Source: an uncultured Oscillospiraceae bacterium (GTDB lineage: Bacteria > Bacillota > Clostridia > Oscillospirales > Oscillospiraceae). From it: 64,000 bases of DNA. Every line of letters starts with the position of its first letter. The stretch's first letter is position 1. This document shows positions 24,675 through 32,427 of the stretch, one piece after another. The position numbers were made by a program, and so were the translations under genes. Below the pieces are notes generated by a model. That model had not been told where the DNA came from, made no database searches, and was given only the letters and a program-made list of their open reading frames with translations. Where the stretch lies: contig CAAEEO010000007.1 in assembly GCA_900754965.1 (NCBI GenBank), positions 62,001-126,000 on the forward strand. Direction: 5' to 3'.

Positions 24675-25463
24675 TTACAGGTTGCAGCCCCGGTCGATGG
24701 TGATGACCTGACCGTTTACACAGGCAGACTCGTCAGATGCCAGGAACAGCAGCAGGTTGGCAACATCGATGGTACGGCAGATGCCCACATCCAGGCAGCT
24801 GTGCTGACCGACGACCGTGTTGAACTCGTCTGCTTCCGGCAGCAATCCGGCAGCCTGTGCAGCCTGCTCGCCGCGGGTCATATCCGTCCAGACACTGCCC
24901 GGGCAGATGCAGTTGGCGCGAATGGTGGGTTTCTTGTTTGCAAAGCGCAGTGCGATATGCTTGGTCATTGCGATCAAGCCGCCCTTGGTTGCGGAATACA
25001 CCGCAGCGCCGCAGCCGGTGATGGCAGAAACGGAAGATGTGGTCACCACGTTACCCTCGCCCTGCTGTGCAAACACCTTCGTTGCAGCACGGGTCACATA
25101 CAGCGTACCCTTCAGGTTCGTAGCAATGATCCGTTCCAGCTCATCGTCGGTAAATGCCTCAATTGGATGCAGGCCCAGTTCGATTTCACCGGCATTGTTC
25201 ACCAGGACATCGATCCGTCCGTAGAGTTCCACGGTTTTTGCGACCAGTGCCTCAGCCTGCTCTTTCACGGAAATATCCGTGGGAACCACGTGTACTTCAC
25301 CACCGGCATTTCTGATCAGCGTAGCAACACTTTCCAGAAGCTCTGCCCGTCTGGCAGCAATCACCAATTTTGCGCCTTCTTTTGCAAACAACTTTGCAGC
25401 CGCAGCACCAATACCGGAACTTGCGCCGGTGAGAATGCACACTTTTCCATCCAGTCTACCCAT
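24675..25463 (-). CDS. Short-chain dehydrogenase/reductase (SDR)
   Basis: This 262-residue classical SDR has the NAD(P) motif TGASSGIGAAAA near residue 12, NNAG near residue 90, the catalytic Ser in TTSSVSA and the Tyr-x3-Lys pair in YSATKGG, and CPGSVWTDM after it. An Arg pair (AARRAELL) after beta-2 hints at NADP(H), but this is weak. It converges on the ene-reductase gene. Hydroxysteroid dehydrogenases such as BaiA belong to this superfamily, so a shared steroid or bile-acid role is possible but unproven. AGGAGG precedes the ATG. Confidence 0.85.
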   Translation of the reverse strand: MGRLDGKVCILTGASSGIGAAAAKLFAKEGAKLVIAARRAELLESVATLIRNAGGEVHVVPTDISVKEQAEALVAKTVELYGRIDVLVNNAGEIELGLHPIEAFTDDELERIIATNLKGTLYVTRAATKVFAQQGEGNVVTTSSVSAITGCGAAVYSATKGGLIAMTKHIALRFANKKPTIRANCICPGSVWTDMTRGEQAAQAAGLLPEADEFNTVVGQHSCLDVGICRTIDVANLLLFLASDESACVNGQVITIDRGCNL

Positions 25464-25512
25464 TCTTACCTCCTATTTTTTACTCCGAATCTCCTTCGGA
25501 TAATTTGACAAT

Positions 25513-25541
25513 AGTATAACATGCCATCCGTATTTTGTCAC
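25513..25541 (-). promoter_or_regulatory. Promoter of the SDR gene
   Basis: Minus strand: -35 GTGACA (25536-25541), 17 bases, -10 TATACT (25513-25518). A small CCGAA/TTCGG hairpin (25486-25500) lies in the leader. Confidence 0.55.
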
Positions 25542-25642
25542 CTGTTTTTTCACTTTCCATAAATTATTTTCTTTTTTATCCATCTCTTGCGCACATTACC
25601 CAAAAATTTGTTTTTTAACGAAGGACAACCCCCTCCTTATGC

Positions 25643-25687
25643 AAAAAGTCCCTCCGGATGACTGTGAATCATCCGAAGGGACTTTTG
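25643..25687 (-). terminator. Terminator of the surface-sugar operon
   Basis: On the minus strand a 14-bp stem, GTCCCTTCGGATGA with TCATCCGGAGGGAC (one wobble), is followed by TTTTTGC. An A/T run on the other side may make it bidirectional. Confidence 0.88.
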
Positions 25688-25708
25688 AAAAACACGCTCG
25701 GTCTATGT

Positions 25709-26836
25709 TTATTTTGTCTCCAGGCACTCTTTCAGTGCCTCCGCCACCTGGCGAACGGTTTCTTCCTCCAGGTACGGGTGCATAGGCAAAGACAGCACCG
25801 TTTCACACAGTTTCCGGGTGTTAGGGCGATCCACATACGCCCGGACCTCCCCAAAGGCCGTCTGCTCCTGCATAGGTTTGGGGTAATAGACCATGGTCGG
25901 GATTCCCCGTTCTTTCAGCGCTGCCTGCACGCTGTCCCGCTGTTCCCGGCTGTCCAGACGCAGTGTATACTGCGCCCAACTGGAAAAGAATCCCTCCGGC
26001 ACCACCGGTGTGCGCAAACCGCGCAGTGCCCGATCATACCACTTCGCAGCCTGATTGACCGCATCCAGTTCCCGGGATTCAAACGCATCCAGTTTCACAT
26101 CCAGTACCGCTGCCTGGACCGCATCCAGACGGGAATTCATGCCAATGCGCACATTGTCATACTTATCGCTGCCTTTTCCATGTACGCACAAAGAGCGCAC
26201 CAGTGCGGCAGTCTCATCATCATTGGTGAACACTGCGCCACCGTCTCCGTAACAGCCAAGGGGTTTTGCCGGGAAGAAGGAGGTACAGGCGCCGTCCCCA
26301 AAGGAGCAGGCCCGTCTGTTTCCGATTTTCCCACCAAATCCCTGGGCGGCGTCCTCCAGCACTTTCAGTCCGTACCGCCGGGCCACGGCCTCAATCGCCG
26401 GATAATCCGCCGGCAATCCGTACAGATCCACTGCGATCACTGCCTTGGGGGTCAGTTTTCCTTCCTCCAAAACAGCCTGGATTGCCTGTTCCAAACTCTC
26501 CGCCGAGCCGTTGAAAGTCTCCTGGTCCACATCGAAGAATACCGGTGTACCTCCCACAAAGGAAACGGCCTCCCCGGAGGCAAAAAAGGTAAAGTCCGGC
26601 ACAAACACCGCATCCCCGGGGCCGATTCCCCAAGCCGTCAGCATCAGTTGCAGCGCATCGGTACCGTTGCCGCAAGTGATGCAGTGCTTGACGCCTACAT
26701 AAGCCGCCAGGCGCTCTTCCAACGCCTTGACACGCGCTCCGCCAATATATCCGCCACTGGCCACAGTTTCCAGAATGGCCCGGTCCATGGCAGGCTGCAG
26801 CGCCCGGTACTGGGCCTTCAGATCACGAAATTCCAT
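25709..26836 (-). CDS. wbpE: DegT/DnrJ/EryC1/StrS sugar aminotransferase (WbpE-like)
   Basis: This 375-residue PLP enzyme has the DegT fold: MEFRDLKAQYRAL at the start, GTDALQLML near residue 60, EDAAQGFGGK with the Asp that contacts PLP, and FFPAKPLGCYGDGGA with the PLP Lys near residue 186. In the Wbp pathway WbpE adds an amino group to C3 of the 3-keto nucleotide sugar. The presence of WbpA-, B-, D- and I-type genes in the same operon supports this role over a general DegT assignment. Confidence 0.85.
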   Translation of the reverse strand: MEFRDLKAQYRALQPAMDRAILETVASGGYIGGARVKALEERLAAYVGVKHCITCGNGTDALQLMLTAWGIGPGDAVFVPDFTFFASGEAVSFVGGTPVFFDVDQETFNGSAESLEQAIQAVLEEGKLTPKAVIAVDLYGLPADYPAIEAVARRYGLKVLEDAAQGFGGKIGNRRACSFGDGACTSFFPAKPLGCYGDGGAVFTNDDETAALVRSLCVHGKGSDKYDNVRIGMNSRLDAVQAAVLDVKLDAFESRELDAVNQAAKWYDRALRGLRTPVVPEGFFSSWAQYTLRLDSREQRDSVQAALKERGIPTMVYYPKPMQEQTAFGEVRAYVDRPNTRKLCETVLSLPMHPYLEEETVRQVAEALKECLETK

Positions 26837-26860
26837 CTATTGTCCCTCTCTTATCGTTTT

Positions 26861-27235
26861 TCAGCCTTGTCTTGTCACGATTCCCACCAGGCAGAAAAAG
26901 GCAATATCCAAAATCGGCAGCCAAGTGGCAAGCAGCTGGAAGCGGTGCTGCCCCTTCAGCAGTTTCTGCACAGCCGGAGGATACGGCGGACGACCTTTGG
27001 CCGGTTCGCTGCCCTCCCGGATCAGCCGCTCATAGCTGCCGGGATTCTCTTCCCCAATGATGCGGTACACTTCGATTTTATACTTCGCATTCAGCACCGC
27101 CGCGCCCAGTCCCAATACCAGAACGGCGATCATGGCAATCATCGCATTTTCCCGCAGCGCCGCCATCGCACTGACGGCCAAAGCCGCCGCAGTCAGTATA
27201 CCAATGAAAATTCGATATTGTTTCAGCTTGTTCAT
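26861..27235 (-). CDS. Small membrane protein in the sugar operon
   Basis: This 124-residue protein has two N-terminal membrane segments (residues 9-27 and 31-50), a cytoplasmic-type middle (AKYKIEVYRIIGEENPGSYERLIREGSE) and one more hydrophobic segment near the C-terminus (LLATWLPILDIAFFCLVGIV). I do not recognise the family. It overlaps the acetyltransferase gene by 4 bases (ATGA), so it belongs to the operon. It might help anchor or regulate the sugar enzymes. Confidence 0.7.
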   Translation of the reverse strand: MNKLKQYRIFIGILTAAALAVSAMAALRENAMIAMIAVLVLGLGAAVLNAKYKIEVYRIIGEENPGSYERLIREGSEPAKGRPPYPPAVQKLLKGQHRFQLLATWLPILDIAFFCLVGIVTRQG

Positions 27236-27798
27236 TTGATCACCTGTTTCAGTCCCTGTTCATCCGGGACATACTGTCTGCCGCACACCGGGCAGGTCAG
27301 ATCCCCCGGCAGCAATTCGCCGCACTCGCAGGCCCATCCCCGCTGCCGCGCCGGTACCCCCAGCATCAGCGCATGGGCCGGCACATCTGTCGTCACCACA
27401 GCGCCGGCGCCGATCAGGGCATTTTCTCCGATGGTGTGGCCGCACACCACCGTGGCATTGGCGCCGATGGAGGCACCTTTTTTTACCACCGTGGGCAGGT
27501 ACCCTGTCCGGCCCTTGGGATATCTGGCCCGCGGGGTCAGATCGTTGGTAAACACGCAGCTGGGACCGCAGAACACGCCGTCCTCCAGAGTGACCCCCTC
27601 GTAGACCGACACATTGTTCTGAATCTTCACCTGATCGCCCACCGTCACATGGCTGCCGATATTCACATTCTGTCCGAAGGAGCAGTTTTTTCCGATACGG
27701 GTACCGGACTGAATATGGCAAAAATGCCAAATCTTCGTTCCCTCTCCGACGGTCACATCCTCGTCCACATAGCTGCTTTCATGCACAAAATAGTCCAT
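27232..27798 (-). CDS. wbpD: Hexapeptide-repeat N-acetyltransferase (WbpD-like) with a zinc-ribbon tail
   Basis: This 188-residue protein is mostly a left-handed beta-helix of hexapeptide repeats (VGEGTKIWHFCHIQSG, IGKNCSFGQNVNIG, VGDQVKIQNNVSVY, IGANATVVCGHTIGENALIGAGAVV). It matches acetyl-CoA-dependent WbpD/WlbB enzymes that acetylate the 3-amino group of UDP-GlcNAc3NA. The last 30 residues add a zinc-ribbon-like CECGELLP...CPVCGRQY, which the basic family does not need. AGAGGTG sets the start at MDYFVHESS; the frame upstream runs into the WbpB-like gene. Confidence 0.85.
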   Translation of the reverse strand: MDYFVHESSYVDEDVTVGEGTKIWHFCHIQSGTRIGKNCSFGQNVNIGSHVTVGDQVKIQNNVSVYEGVTLEDGVFCGPSCVFTNDLTPRARYPKGRTGYLPTVVKKGASIGANATVVCGHTIGENALIGAGAVVTTDVPAHALMLGVPARQRGWACECGELLPGDLTCPVCGRQYVPDEQGLKQVIK

Positions 27799-27814
27799 TC
27801 CGACACCTCTGCAC

Positions 27815-28894
27815 TTATCCGTCAAACCGGCCCACATAGTCCATGGTAGAGCCGGACTGCAGAGGCAGATCCACCGGTTTTCCTGTGGCGGCGGACTGGT
27901 AAATGGCCAAAATCAGCTCGATGGCCTTCCGTCCTTCTTCCGCAGACACACAGGGCGGACGATGGGCCTCAATGGCCTCAATGGTATCTTTATAAATGCG
28001 GGTATGACCCAACCCCGGGGTCACTGCCGGATCTTCCCCGAAACGGGAGAGGATATGCGAACTGTCATCCCGGTCGGCAAAATTCCAGGTCTCGATCACA
28101 TTCAGTGACTTTCCGCCTGCCTGCACCGTACCGGTCTCGCCCAGCAGCGTCAGGCTCTCCTCCAGATTTCTGGGATAGACATTGACCGTGCCGTCAATGG
28201 TGGCGTATGCGCCGTTCCGGAACTTCACCACTGCCACGCCGATGTCCTCGGCCTGGATGTAATCATGAACCTGCCGGTCGGTATAGGCAAACACCTGTTC
28301 CACATCTCCGCCCATCAGCCAGCGCAGAATATCGATGCTGTGGATGCACTGGTTCATCAGCGTACCGCCATCGGACTTCCAGGTTCCCCGCCATTTGGCT
28401 GCATCGTAGTATGCCTTGTTCCGGTTCCAGAGAATCCGGGCGCTGCCATGGAGCATCCGACCAAAACGGCCCTGATCCACAGCCTGCTTGATGGCCTGCA
28501 CCGAGGGATTCAGCCGATTCTGGTGGCATACGCACACCTGCACGCCCTTCTCCCGGGCAGCGTCGATGATGGCATCTGCATCCGCCAAAGACAGGGCAAT
28601 GGGTTTTTCAATGATCAGATTGGCGCCGGCGGCAATGCAATCCAACGCAATGGCAGTTTTGACGCCGCTTCCGGTGGCAATGGCCACCAGCTCCGGCTGT
28701 ACCTCTTCCAGCATCTGCTTGTAATCCGCATAGGTGCGCACACCCGCACGGACCTGCTCCGGCATCTGCCCCAACAGGGCCGGCATTCCGGTGTCCACAA
28801 TATCGCACAGGGCGGCGATTTCCAACCCCGTATTCAGCGCTGCGGCAATATGATTTTTAGAGATCGCACCGCATCCGATCAAAGCATACTTCAT
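27815..28894 (-). CDS. wbpB: Gfo/Idh/MocA oxidoreductase (WbpB-like)
   Basis: This 359-residue NAD-dependent sugar dehydrogenase has the Rossmann motif ALIGCGAISKNH at residues 4-15 and the EKPIALSLADAD motif near residue 95 carrying the family Lys. MNQCIHSIDILRWLMG holds the conserved His region. In the Wbp route WbpB oxidises C3 of UDP-GlcNAcA to the 3-keto form for WbpE. AAGGAG precedes the ATG. Confidence 0.85.
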   Translation of the reverse strand: MKYALIGCGAISKNHIAAALNTGLEIAALCDIVDTGMPALLGQMPEQVRAGVRTYADYKQMLEEVQPELVAIATGSGVKTAIALDCIAAGANLIIEKPIALSLADADAIIDAAREKGVQVCVCHQNRLNPSVQAIKQAVDQGRFGRMLHGSARILWNRNKAYYDAAKWRGTWKSDGGTLMNQCIHSIDILRWLMGGDVEQVFAYTDRQVHDYIQAEDIGVAVVKFRNGAYATIDGTVNVYPRNLEESLTLLGETGTVQAGGKSLNVIETWNFADRDDSSHILSRFGEDPAVTPGLGHTRIYKDTIEAIEAHRPPCVSAEEGRKAIELILAIYQSAATGKPVDLPLQSGSTMDYVGRFDG

Positions 28895-28958
28895 GGTTAA
28901 TCTGTTCTCCTTCCGTTTGTTTCAAACGGTCCTGACGCAGAATAGGCTGCGTCTCCTG

Positions 28959-30032
28959 TTACGAAAAGGTTTTGGTGATGATCTCTGAAATTTTCTCCGC
29001 TGCGTGGCCATCTCCAAAAGGCTGATAGCTCGGGTCCACATACTGCTGCTTGGAGAGTTTTGTCAGAATATCCTCCCGATTCGGTTTGGCCAACTGGTTC
29101 CGATTGTCCACCATCGTCTCCGGCCAAACCACATAGTCCATCACCAGTACGCACTGCACCCCGGCATAGAACGCCTCACATTGCAGTCCGCCGGAGTCCG
29201 TGACCACCTTTTTAGCCCGGCTCACCAACTGCACCGAGTCAGAGTACTGTACGGGTTCGGTCAGAATAATATTCCGGAATCCGTTTTCCGCCACCACGCG
29301 CATGGCCCGGTCATGGTTCCGGGGATGCACGGCATAAATGGTGGGGGCGTCCAAACTGTCCATAGCGGACAGAATCTCCGTCAGCGGCTCATCGGAGTAA
29401 GTGTTCTCCTGCCGGTGACAGGTCATGTAATAAAAGTCTTTTGGCACCGTCACGGCTTTGCCGTCCAGGCCGATGATATGGGGATTTGTCCAGGGACGGT
29501 TTGCAAAATGCAGGAAGGAATCATACATGATATTTCCCACCACATGGGCCCGATCTCCCAGATTTTCCCGCTCCAGTTTGTCCTTGGAATCCTGGGTGGC
29601 GCAGAACAGCAGGGTGGAGCAGTGGTCGGTACAGATCCGGTTGACTTCCTCCGGATTGTCCAGCGTTCCCAGACGGTTTCCCGCCTCCACATGGATCACC
29701 GGGATATGCAGTTTCACTGCCGCCAGTGCTCCGGCCAGGGTGGAATTGGTGTCGCCATACAGCAGAACGGCGTCTGGCCGTTCCTTCAGCAGCACTTTTT
29801 CCAGTTCGATGAGCATTCGCCCGGTCATTTCCCCATGGGTTCCGCCAGCGATGCCCAGATTATAGTCCGGCGTGGGGATCTCCATCTCCCGGAAAAACAC
29901 ATCCGACATATTTTCATCATGGTGCTGTCCGGTATGCACCAGGATCTCCTGGTGCTGTTTCCGTAACGCGCGGGAGCCAGACGCCGCTTTGATAAACTGC
30001 GGTCTGGCCCCAACAATGGTCAAAATCTTCAT
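28959..30032 (-). CDS. wbpI: UDP-GlcNAc-type 2-epimerase (WecB/WbpI-like)
   Basis: This 357-residue non-hydrolysing epimerase has the family motifs GARPQFIKAA at the start, HTGQHHDENMSD near residue 33, GDTNSTLAGALAA near residue 95, HVEAGNR, HPRNHDRA, and TDSGGLQCEAFYAGV near residue 280. WecB makes UDP-ManNAc from UDP-GlcNAc; WbpI acts on UDP-GlcNAc3NAcA instead. The accompanying A, B, D and E genes make WbpI the better guess, but sequence alone does not settle it. Confidence 0.85.
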   Translation of the reverse strand: MKILTIVGARPQFIKAASGSRALRKQHQEILVHTGQHHDENMSDVFFREMEIPTPDYNLGIAGGTHGEMTGRMLIELEKVLLKERPDAVLLYGDTNSTLAGALAAVKLHIPVIHVEAGNRLGTLDNPEEVNRICTDHCSTLLFCATQDSKDKLERENLGDRAHVVGNIMYDSFLHFANRPWTNPHIIGLDGKAVTVPKDFYYMTCHRQENTYSDEPLTEILSAMDSLDAPTIYAVHPRNHDRAMRVVAENGFRNIILTEPVQYSDSVQLVSRAKKVVTDSGGLQCEAFYAGVQCVLVMDYVVWPETMVDNRNQLAKPNREDILTKLSKQQYVDPSYQPFGDGHAAEKISEIITKTFS

Positions 30033-30049
30033 TTCCGCGCTCCTCTCTG

Positions 30050-31255
30050 TCAGGCCGACTGCACGGTCTGATGCGCCCGCAGATAATCATTCACCAGCGC
30101 CTCAAATTTCTTGTTCTGGTGCTTGCGGGAGAAGGCATCGGTGTCCACATGGCTGTCCAGTTTCTGGATTTTCTCCGTGATCACCCGGCGAATCGAATGA
30201 TAAATTTCTTCCTCTTCCTCTACGATAAAGCAGTTTTCAAACTGCGAGACGAACTGGGTAAAACTGATTCCCTGAGGAGCAACCGCCAAAACGGGCTTGT
30301 TCAGATTGATATAGTCAAAGATTTTGGTACCCAGACCGGTCGGATGGACATAGTCCATGGCAAACATATTGCAGCCCGCCATGATCTCCACGCCGTCTTT
30401 GTAATCCAGAATCCCCTTGCCCACATAGCAGTCCGGGTCGATTCCCAGGGATTTCACCGTCTCCAGTACATCGTCCCGGCCGACGCCCACATGGATGATC
30501 TGGACATTCAGTCCCTCTTTCCGCAGACGGTCCACAGCTTTGAGAATCAGCGGTCCCTTTTCCGGATTATAGATCATGAACTTGCCGAACACGCCGATCT
30601 TGAAACTTTCCCCTTCCAGTTTCCGGCGCTGCATTCCCTTGATCCGTTCCTCATCAAACCCATTGAAGATGCAGCAGATTTTGTCATCGGGAATGTGGTA
30701 CGCTTTTTTCATCCGCTCCACATCACCGGGACAAACCACGGTCACGAAGTCCGCGCCCTTCACCGCGCCGTTTTCGATGCGGTGGGCGTACATCTCCGTC
30801 AGGTGCGTGCGGATATAGTTGCTCAAGGTGTCGTTCTTCATCCGCTCCACAGAGCCGAGATCCCGGAAATCCAGGATATAGGGCAGTTTATACTTTTTCA
30901 CAAATCTCTTCAGAGAGTACAAGGTGTAGAACGGTCCCAGCGTGACCAACAGTCCGTCGAAAGTATACTGTTCCAACACTTCCGCAAACACCTTATCGAA
31001 AGCCGCAGAACGGTTCTTCTCGTTCACGAACAGGTTGGACACCTCTTCCGGCAGGTCGAACGTATGACAGATCACATTCTCCGGCGGGGTCGAACGGCAG
31101 GAATTGCCTGTAGTCCGCTGCATCGTCTCCGCCGTCAGAGAGATCACATGCACCTCGTTGCCCAAATCCGCCAGATATCTGGCCAAACTGGTCATCCGTT
31201 GGGCGCCCACCAGAGAAGAAGGCGCAAAGTAGGGGGATACGATCAAAAGTCTCAT
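30050..31255 (-). CDS. GT4-type glycosyltransferase (first of two)
   Basis: This 401-residue protein has a GT-B fold. MRLLIVSPYFAPSSLVGAQRM is a typical N-terminal start, and KIGVFGKFMIYNPEKGPLILKAVDRL with MAGCNMFAMDYVHPTGLGTKIFDYINLNKPVLAVAPQG forms the C-terminal nucleotide-binding part. It should move a sugar from a UDP donor (perhaps the UDP-ManNAc3NAcA made here) to a surface glycan in the cytoplasm. GAGGAG precedes the ATG. Confidence 0.82.
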   Translation of the reverse strand: MRLLIVSPYFAPSSLVGAQRMTSLARYLADLGNEVHVISLTAETMQRTTGNSCRSTPPENVICHTFDLPEEVSNLFVNEKNRSAAFDKVFAEVLEQYTFDGLLVTLGPFYTLYSLKRFVKKYKLPYILDFRDLGSVERMKNDTLSNYIRTHLTEMYAHRIENGAVKGADFVTVVCPGDVERMKKAYHIPDDKICCIFNGFDEERIKGMQRRKLEGESFKIGVFGKFMIYNPEKGPLILKAVDRLRKEGLNVQIIHVGVGRDDVLETVKSLGIDPDCYVGKGILDYKDGVEIMAGCNMFAMDYVHPTGLGTKIFDYINLNKPVLAVAPQGISFTQFVSQFENCFIVEEEEEIYHSIRRVITEKIQKLDSHVDTDAFSRKHQNKKFEALVNDYLRAHQTVQSA

Positions 31256-31279
31256 ATCAGTTCTCCTCGCTGCTCAAAT

Positions 31280-32410
31280 TCATTGCCGCAGAGAATCCCG
31301 CAGCATCATCGCCGCGACTTTTTCCTCTGTCAGCTCTCCGGCGGTCTCCACCGCCCGCTGCTGCATCTTTTTCACGGCCTCCGGCTCGGTAAAATACCGC
31401 TCCAGCGCAGCCGACAATCCTTCCACATCATCCGGCGCCACCAGCACGCCGTTTTCGCCGTCCACCAGCACGCCGTCGATTCCCTCGCCCCGGCTGCCAA
31501 TCACATAGTCTCCGCAGGCCATTGCCTCCAGATAGGTCAGCCCGAATGTCTCCGGACTGGACACCATGGCAAAACAATCCGCTTTCCCCATGGCCCCAAT
31601 GACCTCCTGCCGGCTCACCCGGCCGTGGAACGTCACCCGCTCCGTCAATCCCAACGCTTCCGTCAGGCGGCGCAGGTTCTCCTCCTCCGGGCCGTCTCCA
31701 TAAATCTCAAACCGGAAGTCCCTCCGGCCTTGGAGCGCAGCCAGTGCGCGCAGGGTCACATCCACCTTTTTCAGCGGGATGAGCATGCCTGCATAGACGA
31801 TGGTGAACACCGGATTCGGCGTTCTTTCGATCAGATATTCGCTCACATCGTTGGGCGCGCCGCCATAGCACATGAAGGTGCTCGCCTCCGGCCGAATACG
31901 ATGGAGCTTAGACAGAATCTTTTTGGAAACGCCGCCGGACACCGGAGACACATCCAGAATCTTCCCCACCTGTTTATCACTGAATTTCACATCACAGTTG
32001 TGGAACACCGGAACAATGGGGCAATCGAAATGGGGACGCAGTCCCTGAATCACCTTCCACTGGTCATAGCAGAAAAAGGCGAAGATCACATCCGGGCAGA
32101 ACCCGGCGGTCTCTTCCAGAATAAACTGCACCGCTTTTTTTACTTCCCGCCCCGGCAGCCACCGATATTTGGGCAGTGGGCGGTTGAGCTTGATGTAAGA
32201 CACCGGCACCCCTTCCAGGGTAAACTTCCGAGTATCCGGCAGCGCCCGCTCCTGCGCCGACCAACGGCGGCAATAGCGCATATCCTCATGGATGACCCGG
32301 ACTTCGTGGCCCGCTTTCACCCATTCCCGGCACAGGTAATGGCCCATGCCGGTCTGCTGATTATCATATACATCGCTGGGGTAGAGCCTTGTCACAAACA
32401 GAATCTTCAA
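31280..32410 (-). CDS. GT4-type glycosyltransferase (second of two, TTG start)
   Basis: This 376-residue GT-B protein has N-terminal KILFVTRLYPSDVYDNQQTGMG, IVYAGMLIPLKKVDVTLRALAAL near residue 210 and SPETFGLTYLEAMACGDYVIGSRGEGIDGVLVDGENG near residue 300, with the Glu-x7-Glu region of GT4. I start it at the TTG at 32410, because GAGGG sits 7 bases before it. A GTG 21 bases earlier overlaps the end of the dehydrogenase gene but lacks a ribosome site. Confidence 0.8.
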   Translation of the reverse strand: MKILFVTRLYPSDVYDNQQTGMGHYLCREWVKAGHEVRVIHEDMRYCRRWSAQERALPDTRKFTLEGVPVSYIKLNRPLPKYRWLPGREVKKAVQFILEETAGFCPDVIFAFFCYDQWKVIQGLRPHFDCPIVPVFHNCDVKFSDKQVGKILDVSPVSGGVSKKILSKLHRIRPEASTFMCYGGAPNDVSEYLIERTPNPVFTIVYAGMLIPLKKVDVTLRALAALQGRRDFRFEIYGDGPEEENLRRLTEALGLTERVTFHGRVSRQEVIGAMGKADCFAMVSSPETFGLTYLEAMACGDYVIGSRGEGIDGVLVDGENGVLVAPDDVEGLSAALERYFTEPEAVKKMQQRAVETAGELTEEKVAAMMLRDSLRQ

Positions 32411-32427
32411 TGCCGTTCCCTCAACGA

